Made by a program: the position numbers and the translations under genes. From Streptomyces griseorubiginosus (GTDB lineage Bacteria > Actinomycetota > Actinomycetes > Streptomycetales > Streptomycetaceae), in NCBI RefSeq assembly GCF_001514195.1, contig NZ_KQ948740.1, positions 124,001-188,000 on the forward strand: a DNA stretch of 64,000 bases, given 5' to 3'. How positions within the stretch are numbered: position 1 is the first letter of the stretch; the number at the start of each line of letters is the position of its first letter. Shown in pieces: positions 51,529-61,129 of this stretch. A model generated the notes under the pieces. It was not told the origin of the DNA, made no database searches, and was given only the letters and a program-made list of their open reading frames with translations.

Positions 51529-52473
51529 GTGTCCCGCATGTCCCTCCCGGAACTGATCCGCATCGTCTCCCGTGACTCGCCGATGGCGCTGGCCCAAGTG
51601 GAGCGCGTCAGAAGCGAGTTGGCCGCCCTGTATCCCGGGGTGCGCACCGAGGTCGTACCGGTGAAAACCACCGGTGACAAGTGGATGGGCGACCTGTCGA
51701 AGGTCGAGGGGAAGGGCGCGTTCACCAAGGAGGTCGACGCCGCGCTGCTGGCCGGCGAGGCGGATCTCGCGGTGCACTGCGTGAAGGACGTGCCGGCCGA
51801 CCGGCCGCTCCCGGCGGGCACCACGTTCGCCGCGTTCCTCGAGCGGGACGACATCCGTGACGCCCTGATCCACCCGGGCGGGCTCACCCTGGACGAACTT
51901 CCGGAGGGGACCCGGATCGGAACCTCCTCGGTGCGCCGGGTGGCTCAGCTGGCCGCGACCCATCCGCATCTGGAGTGCGTGCCGTTCCGCGGCAACGCCA
52001 ACCGGCGGCTGGCGAAGCTGGCGGCGGGCGAGGCGGACGCGCTGCTGCTGGCGGTGGCCGGCCTGGAGCGCATCGACCGGCGGGACGTGATCACCGAGAT
52101 CCTCTCCCCCGAGACGATGATGCCGCCGATCGGCGCGGGCATCCTCGCGCTCCAGTGCCGTGAGGGCGACACCGAACTGATCGACGCGGTCAGCGCGCTG
52201 GGTCATCCCGACACGTTCCGGGAGGCCACCGCCGAGCGCATGTTCCTGCACGTCCTCCAGGGCCACTGCAACAGCCCGATCGCCGGCTACGCGCGCGTGG
52301 ACCACACCGGCGAACTCTCCCTGCGCGCCTGTGTCTTCACCCCGGACGGCAAGACGCGGCTGAACGCCCACGAGTGGGCGGGCCGTCTCGATCCGGCCAC
52401 GCTCGGCACGTCGGTGGCGGTGGCACTGCTGCGTCAGGGCGCCCGCGAGATCATCGACGGCATCCCGCACTGA
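51529..52473 (+). CDS. hemC: Hydroxymethylbilane synthase (porphobilinogen deaminase)
   Basis: 314 residues from GTG with CAGGG eight bases upstream; ATG 51538 is an alternative. Four porphobilinogen units are joined via a dipyrromethane cofactor on Cys247 (LQGHCNSPIAGYARV). Other motifs: KTTGDKW, KGAFTKEVD, AVHCVKDVPADRP, IGTSSVRRVAQL and FRGNANRRLAKL. All catalytic Arg/Lys blocks are present. It stands alone rather than in a hemA-C-D cluster, so it may be a second copy. Its stop codon opens a three-unit repeat. Confidence 0.92.
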   Translation: MSRMSLPELIRIVSRDSPMALAQVERVRSELAALYPGVRTEVVPVKTTGDKWMGDLSKVEGKGAFTKEVDAALLAGEADLAVHCVKDVPADRPLPAGTTFAAFLERDDIRDALIHPGGLTLDELPEGTRIGTSSVRRVAQLAATHPHLECVPFRGNANRRLAKLAAGEADALLLAVAGLERIDRRDVITEILSPETMMPPIGAGILALQCREGDTELIDAVSALGHPDTFREATAERMFLHVLQGHCNSPIAGYARVDHTGELSLRACVFTPDGKTRLNAHEWAGRLDPATLGTSVAVALLRQGAREIIDGIPH

Positions 52474-52543
52474 CCCGGGGAGACCGGACTCCGCACCCAG
52501 TCGGGGGGACCGGGCGCCGCACTGAGAGACGGGGGGCCGGGCG
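52465..52543. repeat. Three 26-bp units spanning the hemC stop codon
   Basis: Units start at 52465, 52491 and 52517: ccgcactgacccggggagac, ccgcacccagtcggggggac and ccgcactgagagacgggggg. The period is exactly 26. Units one and three retain TGA at the same place. It ends 21 bp before the stop of the convergent gene. Confidence 0.8.
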
Positions 52544-52563
52544 GCGGCGGGAGCGCGGACTGC

Positions 52564-53079
52564 TCAGGCCGTGCCTTCCTCCGCCTGGTCCCGCAGGAAG
52601 TTGCTGACCTGGCAGGCCAGGCCCTCGCGGCCCGCGCCCGTGTGCGCGGCCCCTTCGTGGAGTCCGATGCCGCCCGCCCACAGCCGCCGGTCGGCCCACT
52701 CGTCGTCGACCCGCAGCTGGATCTGCACGTCGATCTGGCTCAGGCTCGCCTCCGGGGCCGCCGCGAACAGCACGGCGGTGGCGCGGCGCAGCGGGTAGAC
52801 GTCGAAGCCCTCGATGAACTGCGAGTTCCGCCAGTCGATGAAGGCACTCTCGCCGTCGGGGCCGATCCGCACGTCGATCTGGCCGTCCTCGAGGTGGACC
52901 GTCGGGTGCTTCTCGCCGCGGTTCTCCACGGTCACGCGGACGCTGAAGTAGGTGAGCCCTTCGGCGGCGTCGTCCCGCCCGCGCGGCGGCTCGGCCGCCT
53001 CCAGACGGTGGACGCGGACCCGCAGACCGGCATGCTCGTCGTACTCCTGCCAGTCCCCGACCACGTTCGGCTTGTACAC
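52564..53079 (-). CDS. Uncharacterised cytosolic protein, 171 aa
   Basis: Not recognised. From GTG with GAAGAGG upstream: VYKPNVVGDWQEYDEHAGL, FSVRVTVENRGEKHPTVHLEDGQIDVRIGPDGESAFIDWRN, DVYPLRRATAVLFAAAPEASLSQIDVQIQLRVDDEW. This is an all-beta pattern of immunoglobulin-like type (as in DUF4352 proteins). A longer frame to 53127 begins with TTG. No signal peptide. The role is unknown. Confidence 0.7.
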   Translation of the reverse strand: MYKPNVVGDWQEYDEHAGLRVRVHRLEAAEPPRGRDDAAEGLTYFSVRVTVENRGEKHPTVHLEDGQIDVRIGPDGESAFIDWRNSQFIEGFDVYPLRRATAVLFAAAPEASLSQIDVQIQLRVDDEWADRRLWAGGIGLHEGAAHTGAGREGLACQVSNFLRDQAEEGTA

Positions 53080-53271
53080 AGTGCACCTCTTCGACCTCAG
53101 AGAGCTGCTTCCTATCTGTGTGCTCAATGCACTGTCAAATGAGCAGAATGCGCTGTGGCCAGGGAATTCACCCCCTTTGATCGCTGATCAAGCCGTGCGC
53201 AGGCAGAATCCGCCAGACGGCCGGAAAAACGCTTCCACGGGCGTGCCGCACATCACGTTCCCCCGCCATGA

Positions 53272-54114
53272 TCAACGGGCCAGCCGGCCGAGGAGCGAGG
53301 AGGCCGCGGTGATGCCGAGCGCGGCGGCCACGGCCAGCACCCCGAAGTCGAGCGCCAGATGGGCGGGCGTGCCGAGCAGCAGGCCGCGCAGGGCGTCGAC
53401 TTCGTAGCTGAGCGGGTTCACCTTGCTGACGGCCTGGAGCCAACCCGGCATGACGGAGAGCGGGTACAGGGCGTTGGAGCCGAAGAAGAGCGGCATGGTG
53501 ATGGCCTGCCCGATGCCCATCAGGCGGTCCCTGCTGAGCACGATGCCGGCGATGGTCATCGACAGGCAGGAGAAGAAGGCCGAGCCGAGGATCACGATCA
53601 CGCCGACGCCGAGGAGCTTGAGCGGGTTCCAGGTCAGCGAGACGCCCAGCAGAGCGGCGATGATGACGACGACGACGGCCTGGATCAGCGACTTCACTCC
53701 GGCCGCGAAGGCCTTGCCGGTGGTCAGCGCCGAGCGCGGAGTGGGCGTGACCAGGAGCTTGTTGAGGATGCCCGCGTCCCGCTCCCAGATGATCTGGATG
53801 CCGTAGAAGATGGCGATGAACATTGCGGACTGGGCGATGATGCCGGGGGCGAGGTAGTCGATGTAGGGGATGCCCCCGGTGGGGATCGCCTTGATGCGGG
53901 TGAAGGTCTGGCCGAAGATCAGCAGCCACAGGGCGGGCTGGACGGCACGGGTGTAGAGCTCGGTGCGGTCGTGGCTGAGCTTCTGGAGCTCGACGGCGCA
54001 CATCGCCACGACCCGGGCGGGCAGCAGCCGCCATCCTGCGCGCGGCTGCGGTGGCTTCAGCAGCAGGCCGATGTCAGCCGACACGGTTCGCGGTGCGGCG
54101 GGTGCTTCGGACAT
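53272..54114 (-). CDS. ABC-2 type exporter permease (DrrB-like)
   Basis: 280 residues with six helices: LLIFGQTFTRIKAI, YLAPGIIAQSAMFIAIFYGI, SLIQAVVVVIIAALLGVS, VGVIVILGSAFFSCLSMTIAGIV and others. The ABC2 membrane signature PLFFGSNALYPLSVMPGWLQAVSKVNPLSYEVDALRGLLLG is clear. It overlaps the ATPase gene by 41 bp. Confidence 0.94.
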   Translation of the reverse strand: MSEAPAAPRTVSADIGLLLKPPQPRAGWRLLPARVVAMCAVELQKLSHDRTELYTRAVQPALWLLIFGQTFTRIKAIPTGGIPYIDYLAPGIIAQSAMFIAIFYGIQIIWERDAGILNKLLVTPTPRSALTTGKAFAAGVKSLIQAVVVVIIAALLGVSLTWNPLKLLGVGVIVILGSAFFSCLSMTIAGIVLSRDRLMGIGQAITMPLFFGSNALYPLSVMPGWLQAVSKVNPLSYEVDALRGLLLGTPAHLALDFGVLAVAAALGITAASSLLGRLAR

Positions 54115-54895
54115 CGCGGAAATCCCCTCCTTCGTCTTCGAGGCCGCTGCCGGCGACGTCCCGGAAGACGTCCTCCAGCGTCGGCAGGGTGTCGGTGCCC
54201 CGCTTCTCGGCCAGCCCCCGGCAAAGCTCCTCGGGGGTGCCTAGGGCGCGGACGCGGCCGCGGTGCATGAGGCCGACCCGGTCGCAGTACTGGTCGGCCT
54301 CGTCCATGTAATGGGTGGTCACCAGTACCGTCATGCCGGTGGCCTCGCGCACGGCGTTGATGTGCTCCCACACGCCGGTGCGGGCGATCGGGTCGAGGCC
54401 GATGGTCGGCTCGTCGAGGATGAGCAGCCGGGGCGCGCTGACCAGGGCCTGGGCGAGTTCGAGGCGGCGGACCATACCGCCGGAGTAGGTGCCGGCGAGC
54501 CGGTCGGCGGCGTCGGTGAGGTCGACGGCGGCCAGGGCCTGGGCGACCCGCTCGGCGCGTTCCCTGCGGGACACGTCGAAGACGCGGGCGAACAGGGTGA
54601 CGTTCTCCCGGCCGGTCAGGTTGGCGTCGGCGGACAGCTGCTGCGGGACGTAGCCGAGCAGCCGCCGTACGGCCATGGCGTCCTCGGCGGTGTCGCGGCC
54701 GAAGACGCGGATCATGCCGGCCGGGACCGGGAGCAGGGTGGTGATGCAGCGGATGGCGGTGGTCTTGCCCGCGCCGTTGGGGCCGAGCAGTCCGAAGACC
54801 TCGCCCTCCGCCACGGTCAGGTCCAGTCCGTCCACGGCCTTCGTGTCATGGAAGGCGTAGTCGAGTCCGGTGCAGGAAACAGCGTCGGCTGTCAT
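54074..54895 (-). CDS. ABC-2 type exporter ATP-binding protein (DrrA-like)
   Basis: 273 residues. Walker A GPNGAGKTT, Q-loop YVPQQLSADANLTG, signature YSGGMVRRLELAQALV, Walker B LLILDEPTIGLDP and H-loop VTTHYMDEADQ. DrrA-type daunorubicin/multidrug exporters. Start overlaps the MarR stop as ATGA, so regulator, ATPase and permease form a three-gene operon. Confidence 0.95.
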   Translation of the reverse strand: MTADAVSCTGLDYAFHDTKAVDGLDLTVAEGEVFGLLGPNGAGKTTAIRCITTLLPVPAGMIRVFGRDTAEDAMAVRRLLGYVPQQLSADANLTGRENVTLFARVFDVSRRERAERVAQALAAVDLTDAADRLAGTYSGGMVRRLELAQALVSAPRLLILDEPTIGLDPIARTGVWEHINAVREATGMTVLVTTHYMDEADQYCDRVGLMHRGRVRALGTPEELCRGLAEKRGTDTLPTLEDVFRDVAGSGLEDEGGDFRDVRSTRRTANRVG

Positions 54896-55347
54896 GACTC
54901 CTCGGCTTCCTCTTGCAGGGTGACGGCGAGGGCGCGCAGGGCCGGCAGCGCGGCCCGCAGGGCTTCCTGCTCGGCTGTGTCGAGTCGGGCGAGCTGCCGT
55001 CCGACGAGTGCGACACGCCGCTGCTTCCAGTCGCTGAGCCGCGCCTCGGCCTGCTCGGTGAGCAGCAGGCGCGCGGCCCGCCGGTCGGCGGGGTCGGTCT
55101 CACGGACCAGGTGCCCCTCCTTGGCGAGCTGGTTGACCAGGGTGGAGACGGAGTTCCCGGCCAGGTGGAGCTCCTTGGCGGCCTCGGAGACGCCGATGCC
55201 GGGCCGGGACTCGACCAGGCGCAGCAGCTCGACCTCGGCGCCGCGCAGCCGCGGCACGGTGAGTCCCGCGCGCAGTCTGCGCCTGAGCAGCCGCTGGACT
55301 CCGACGAGGGCGTCGGCCAGTTCTTCGGGAAAGGTCTCCTCGTCCAT
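54892..55347 (-). CDS. MarR family regulator
   Basis: 151 residues. Winged HTH GIGVSEAAKELHLAGNSVSTLVNQLAKEGHLVRETDPADRRAARLLLT. First gene of the exporter operon, six bases downstream of a perfect palindrome: a ligand-released autorepressor. Confidence 0.95.
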   Translation of the reverse strand: MDEETFPEELADALVGVQRLLRRRLRAGLTVPRLRGAEVELLRLVESRPGIGVSEAAKELHLAGNSVSTLVNQLAKEGHLVRETDPADRRAARLLLTEQAEARLSDWKQRRVALVGRQLARLDTAEQEALRAALPALRALAVTLQEEAEES

Positions 55348-55352
55348 GCGGG

Positions 55353-55381
55353 GAGATTACCTCTGTGTCAGAGGTAATCTC
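55353..55381. promoter_or_regulatory. MarR operator, 29-bp inverted repeat
   Basis: GAGATTACCTCTG-tgt-CAGAGGTAATCTC, a perfect 13-bp inverted repeat with a 3-base centre. It lies 6 bp upstream of the MarR start and so overlaps the exporter operon promoter and leader. The core ATTACCTCTG is far from random in this GC background. Confidence 0.88.
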
Positions 55382-55438
55382 GACCAAGAACCAGTCAAGC
55401 CGTAGGGTCAAGCCCCTTATGGGATCAACGGTGCTTTT

Positions 55439-55464
55439 GTTTCGTATCACCCGATAGCGGGAAT
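55439..55464 (+). promoter_or_regulatory. Candidate SigB-like promoter of the sigma gene
   Basis: GTTT, 16 bases, then GGGAAT, one substitution from GGGTAT. Located 132 bp upstream of the sigma gene ATG. Suggests autoregulation. Confidence 0.45.
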
Positions 55465-55595
55465 CCGTACAACAGTGCTTCGGACAGGAGGCACCCCCGT
55501 GGGAGCCCGGCGAGCGGGTTCCGGATGTTTTTGGTCCGAGTGCTCTCCTCCCACGGTGTCTGTCCATCCAGCACCCGCTCAGGGAGGTGCGCGAC

Positions 55596-56384
55596 ATGAC
55601 CGTCGCCACCAGAACCAAGCCCCATCCGCATGACGACGCCCCCGACACCAACGCGGCGTTCGAGCGCCTGGCACTGCTGCCGGAGGGCCCGGAGCGCAAG
55701 GCGCTGCGGGACGAGCTGGTGGAGCTGTGGCTGCCCATGGCGGAGCGGATCGCGGTCCGCTTCCGCGGCCGTGGCGAGTCCCTCGAGGATCTCTACCAGG
55801 TGGCCGCCCTCGGCCTGGTCAAGGCCGTCGACCACTACGACCCGGCCCGCGGCAGCGCCTTCGAGGCCTACGCGGTGCCGACCGTGACCGGCGAGATCAA
55901 GCGGCACTTCCGCGACCACATGTGGACCCTGCACGTACCCCGCCGGGTGCAGGACCTGCGCAACCGGGTCCGGCAGGCCTCGAAGGAACTGTCGCAGACC
56001 CCTGGACAGGCGCCCACCGTCGCGGAGATCGCCGAGAAGGCGCATCTCACCGAGGACGAGGTGCGCGCCGGCGCGGAGGCCCTGGAATGCTTCTCGGCGC
56101 TGTCGCTGGAGGCGGAGATGCCGGGCACGGACGGCTACGCCCTGGGCGACGCGCTCGGCGGCCCCGACCCCGCCTACGACGTCGTCGTCGACCGGGTCGC
56201 CGCCAGGCCCTGCCTGGAAGCCCTCCCGGAGCGCGAGCGGACCATCCTGTACCTGCGGTTCTTCCGCGGCATGACCCAGAGCGGCATAGCCGAGGAGCTC
56301 GGCATCTCCCAGATGCACGTCTCCCGGCTGCTCAGCACCTGCTTCGACCGGCTGCGCGAGGAGATCCTGGCCGACTCCGGCTGA
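55596..56384 (+). CDS. SigB/SigF/SigG subfamily RNA polymerase sigma factor
   Basis: 262 residues from ATG with AGGGAGG upstream. Region 2: EDLYQVAALGLVKAVDHYDPARGSAFEAYAVPTVTGEIKRHFRDHMWTLHVPRRVQDLRN; region 3 PTVAEIAEKAHLTEDEV; region 4 ERERTILYLRFFRGMTQSGIAEELGISQMHVSRLLSTCFDRLR. Length and sequence are those of Streptomyces stress/development sigma factors normally held by anti-sigma proteins. No anti-sigma gene is adjacent; the next genes are an ANTAR and a VOC gene. Confidence 0.95.
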   Translation: MTVATRTKPHPHDDAPDTNAAFERLALLPEGPERKALRDELVELWLPMAERIAVRFRGRGESLEDLYQVAALGLVKAVDHYDPARGSAFEAYAVPTVTGEIKRHFRDHMWTLHVPRRVQDLRNRVRQASKELSQTPGQAPTVAEIAEKAHLTEDEVRAGAEALECFSALSLEAEMPGTDGYALGDALGGPDPAYDVVVDRVAARPCLEALPERERTILYLRFFRGMTQSGIAEELGISQMHVSRLLSTCFDRLREEILADSG

Positions 56385-56410
56385 CCCCACCCTGGATCCG
56401 GGGAGCACCG

Positions 56411-56743
56411 TCACTCCGGCGGCGCCCCCGGAATCTGTGTCGGGCCGTACTGGTCCAGGGCCTCTTCGAGCTCGACCCGGATCCCCTCGGGGATGTCTCC
56501 GGTCCTGCCCCAGATGAGGATGAGGTCGGCGACGTTGCGCAGCTTGATGTTGGTGTGCTGGGAGACGTCCTTCAGCACGGCCCAGCCCTCGTCCGGGGTC
56601 ACCCTGCCGAGCGCGACCACCATGCCGATGGCCTGGTCCACGACGGCATGGGAGGCGACCGCTTCCTTCAGCTGGTCGATCTCCTCCTGGAGCGCGAAGA
56701 CCCGGTCCGGGTCCGCGGCGGGTTCCTCGGGTACGCCTGACAC
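56411..56743 (-). CDS. ANTAR-domain protein
   Basis: 110 residues from GTG. RVFALQEEIDQLKEAVASHAVVDQAIGMVVALGRVTPDEGWAVLKDVSQHTNIKLRNVADLILIWG is the three-helix ANTAR RNA-binding domain, the part that reads nascent RNA hairpins for antitermination. No GAF or receiver domain is present. Convergent with the sigma gene. Target RNA unknown. Confidence 0.9.
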   Translation of the reverse strand: MSGVPEEPAADPDRVFALQEEIDQLKEAVASHAVVDQAIGMVVALGRVTPDEGWAVLKDVSQHTNIKLRNVADLILIWGRTGDIPEGIRVELEEALDQYGPTQIPGAPPE

Positions 56744-56803
56744 GCGTCCATCGTGTCACTCGGACGGCTCCTCGGCATCGGACGGCAGGCCGTACGGGGC
56801 ACC

Positions 56804-56827
56804 GTTTCGGTGACTCCCCCGGGGTAC
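56804..56827 (+). promoter_or_regulatory. SigB/SigF-type promoter of the VOC gene
   Basis: GTTT, 14 bases, GGGTAC, an exact fit to the group-3 sigma consensus of Streptomyces. It is 86 bp upstream of the ATG. The sigma gene ends about 420 bp upstream, making it the natural candidate reader. Confidence 0.78.
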
Positions 56828-56912
56828 TCGGCAGGCGGCCGCAGCGGTTCCGGAACGACACTGGACGAAAGCCCCGCTGGCCGCAGCCCGACGAGAGCAG
56901 GACGCGACCGCC

Positions 56913-57716
56913 ATGAACCACGACCCGAGACTCCCCGGTACGACCGCGGACGTCGTCTCCAGCCACCATGTGTTCGGAGCCCCCTGCTGGGTGAGCCTGA
57001 CCTGCCGCGACCAGGCGACCACGGAGGACTTCTACGGAGCCGTCCTCGGCTGGGAGTGGAAGCCGGTCAAGCTCGGCGAGCGCTTCCGGGTCGCGCTGGT
57101 GGACGGCACGCCGGTCGCCGGCATCGCTGCGGTGGCGTCGATGTGGCAGATGGCGGCGGCCTGGACGCCGTACTTCGCGGTGGCCGGCGCGGACGAGGCC
57201 GTGGCCCGGGTCCAGGAGCGCGGCGGCACGCTGGCGGTGGGGCCGCTGTCCTTCCCGCCCGGTCGGGCGGCGCTGCTCTCCGACCGCGACGGCGCGACCT
57301 TCGGCATCTGGGAGGGCGAGCTGGTCGCCGACTGGGAGAGGTGGCGGCGGGCCCAGCCGGCCTTCGTGCGGCTGCACACCCGCGACGCGTTCGACGCGGC
57401 GATCTTCTACGGCGAGGTCCTGGAGTGGGCGACGGGGCGCCCCGGCTGCTGCGAGGTCGAGTACGAGGGCGGCGAGGTGGTGCTGCGCAGCGGCGGTGAC
57501 GTGGTGGCCCGCATCGAGTCGGGGGCCCTGGGCTCCGCGCCCGACCCCTCGATCCGGCCGCACTGGCAGGTCCACTTCGCGGTCTCCGACGTGACGGCCT
57601 GCGCCAGGGCCGCCGAGGCCCACGGCGGCAGCGTGCTGACCAAGGACAGCACCGAGGCCGTCCTGCGCGACCCCGACGGGGCCCAGTTCACGGTGACGTC
57701 CCGCCGCAGTCGCTGA
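56913..57716 (+). CDS. VOC family protein with two glyoxalase-like domains
   Basis: 267 residues. Domain one: PCWVSLTCRDQATTEDFYGAVLGWEWKPV to ALLSDRDGATFGIWEGE; domain two: FVRLHTRDAFDAAIFYGEVLEWATG to AVLRDPDGAQFTVTSR. Two-domain bleomycin-resistance/CapP-like proteins are common in actinomycetes and usually carry no proven activity. A SigB-type promoter suggests stress or developmental expression. Confidence 0.9.
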   Translation: MNHDPRLPGTTADVVSSHHVFGAPCWVSLTCRDQATTEDFYGAVLGWEWKPVKLGERFRVALVDGTPVAGIAAVASMWQMAAAWTPYFAVAGADEAVARVQERGGTLAVGPLSFPPGRAALLSDRDGATFGIWEGELVADWERWRRAQPAFVRLHTRDAFDAAIFYGEVLEWATGRPGCCEVEYEGGEVVLRSGGDVVARIESGALGSAPDPSIRPHWQVHFAVSDVTACARAAEAHGGSVLTKDSTEAVLRDPDGAQFTVTSRRSR

Positions 57717-57739
57717 ACGTCCGAATGGCTCGACGAAAG

Positions 57740-57771
57740 AGGGGCGCCGCGACCAGGTTCGCGGCGCCCCT
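57740..57771. terminator. Bidirectional hairpin terminator
   Basis: AGGGGCGCCGCGA, loop ccaggt, TCGCGGCGCCCCT: a perfect 13-bp stem between the stops of the VOC gene and glgX, with GAAAG and CTTT just outside. It can stop transcription from both sides. Confidence 0.9.
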
Positions 57772-57786
57772 CCCCCCTTTCCGCTG

Positions 57787-59967
<2,181 letters not shown>

Positions 59968-59968
59968 G

Positions 59969-60463
59969 TCAGCACCCGCCCTCGGCGGCAGCGGCGGCCA
60001 GGGCCGCGACCGGCAGCTCGCGCGGCACCTGGAGGACCTCCCGCAGGCTGGGCTCCGGGGCCGTCGGCACGAGCGGGACGCGCTCCCCGGAGCGGGCCCG
60101 CTGGGAGAACCAGATGACCTTGCTGCCGGTCTCCGTGGCGCAGCAGCCCCAGCCGTCGCTCATCACGGCGATGCGTTCGAGGCAGGCGCGCAGATCCAGA
60201 TCCGGGCGCAGGTCGCTGTCGTTCTCGCCGACGGCCGTGATGAGGTGCTGACCGTTCCACCACAGCTCGATCGAGGTGTTCTTGTCCGTCGCGTGCTCGT
60301 CGATGGCCTTCAGCAGCAGGACGGCACCGCGGCAGACCGGCTCGACCAGGGTCTCCAGGTCCCAGAGCCGTAGGTGGGCGGCCAGGATGCGCCTGACCTG
60401 TCCGACCCGTTCCGGGCTGACCTCCACGTCGAGGTGGTAGTAGCAGGGGACTGCGGTCTTCAT
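59969..60463 (-). CDS. RsbW-like (HATPase_c_2) protein with degenerate N-box
   Basis: 164 residues: YYHLDVEVSPERVGQVRRILAAHLRLWDLETLVEPVCRGAVLLLKAIDEHATDKNTSIELWWNGQHLITAVGENDSDLRP. This follows the typical Streptomyces anti-sigma-kinase-like ATPase (usual ELLTNVHRH), but the N-box Asn that binds Mg is Lys-Ala here (LLLKAIDEH), and the D-x-G-x-G lid is only partly kept (VMSDGWGC). ATP binding is probably lost. It begins the transcript that continues into glgX. Confidence 0.75.
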   Translation of the reverse strand: MKTAVPCYYHLDVEVSPERVGQVRRILAAHLRLWDLETLVEPVCRGAVLLLKAIDEHATDKNTSIELWWNGQHLITAVGENDSDLRPDLDLRACLERIAVMSDGWGCCATETGSKVIWFSQRARSGERVPLVPTAPEPSLREVLQVPRELPVAALAAAAAEGGC

Positions 60464-60561
60464 CGTCGCTCGCTCCTCACCGGCGAAGCTCCCGCTCCTC
60501 CCGGCCCCCGCGGGACCAGGCCCCGAAACACACGGAGCGTGAGCGCTGTTCGCTTCAGAGT

Positions 60562-60624
60562 CACTCCAGAGTGGGAGTGCTACGCCATTCGTGCAACACG
60601 AGCGGTCCCTGGGGCGCGTGTTGC
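60562..60624. promoter_or_regulatory. Inverted repeats in the divergent region before DUF5133/glgE
   Basis: CACTCC-agagtg-GGAGTG (60562-60579) and GCAACACG (60593-60600) with its complement CGTGTTGC (60617-60624). They lie between two divergent genes and could be operators or leader hairpins. Confidence 0.4.
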
Positions 60625-60754
60625 CGGTGTCGGCCGACTCGGCCTGGTCTCATCCCGTTGAAGATCCAACAAGACGCTGAGTCGTTACCCGTGCACCATG
60701 AGTGAAGATCCCACGAGTCCCGGATCTTCCCCAGCCCCGAAAGGTGAAGGCGCC

Positions 60755-61054
60755 ATGCTGCTACCGGCCAAAGCCGAAGTCGCCCGGCAACTGCGGCGCT
60801 ACCGCGCATGGGAGCGCCGCATGCTGGCCTCCCCCGCCGACCTCACCGTCCGGAGCACCTTCGAGGACTCGGGTTACACGCTGTGCGTCCTGATGGGCAA
60901 GCGCTGCGCCCGCGAGGCCGCCGACGCCGCCGAGCGCTATCTGCGGAGCAGCGTGATCGCCTACTTGCAGGAGACGAGCGACCTCCCGCACACGAGCGCC
61001 GCCGTCCGACGGAGTCCAACGAGATCGGCGGAACGTTCCCCCGCGGGGAGGTAG
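60755..61054 (+). CDS. DUF5133 domain protein
   Basis: 99 residues from ATG (MLLPAKAEVARQLRRYRAWERRMLA) with AAGGTGAAGG upstream; ATG 60698 would add 19 poorly conserved residues and lacks a ribosome site. The conserved block runs to RCAREAADAAERYLRSS. A short Streptomyces family of unknown role, often next to regulatory or sugar genes. It stands before glgE. Confidence 0.8.
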   Translation: MLLPAKAEVARQLRRYRAWERRMLASPADLTVRSTFEDSGYTLCVLMGKRCAREAADAAERYLRSSVIAYLQETSDLPHTSAAVRRSPTRSAERSPAGR

Positions 61055-61129
61055 GACCCTTCCGGCGCAGCTTCGATCCCCGGCCGGGCGCACTCAGTGC
61101 CCGGCCTCGAGCACGGCGGAGGCGAGAAC

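Noticed and set aside
60464..60697. SigB-type promoter (GTGTTTC ... GGGGGC) before the RsbW-like gene on the minus strand
   Set aside because: The -10 GGGGGC lacks the TA step required by the consensus.
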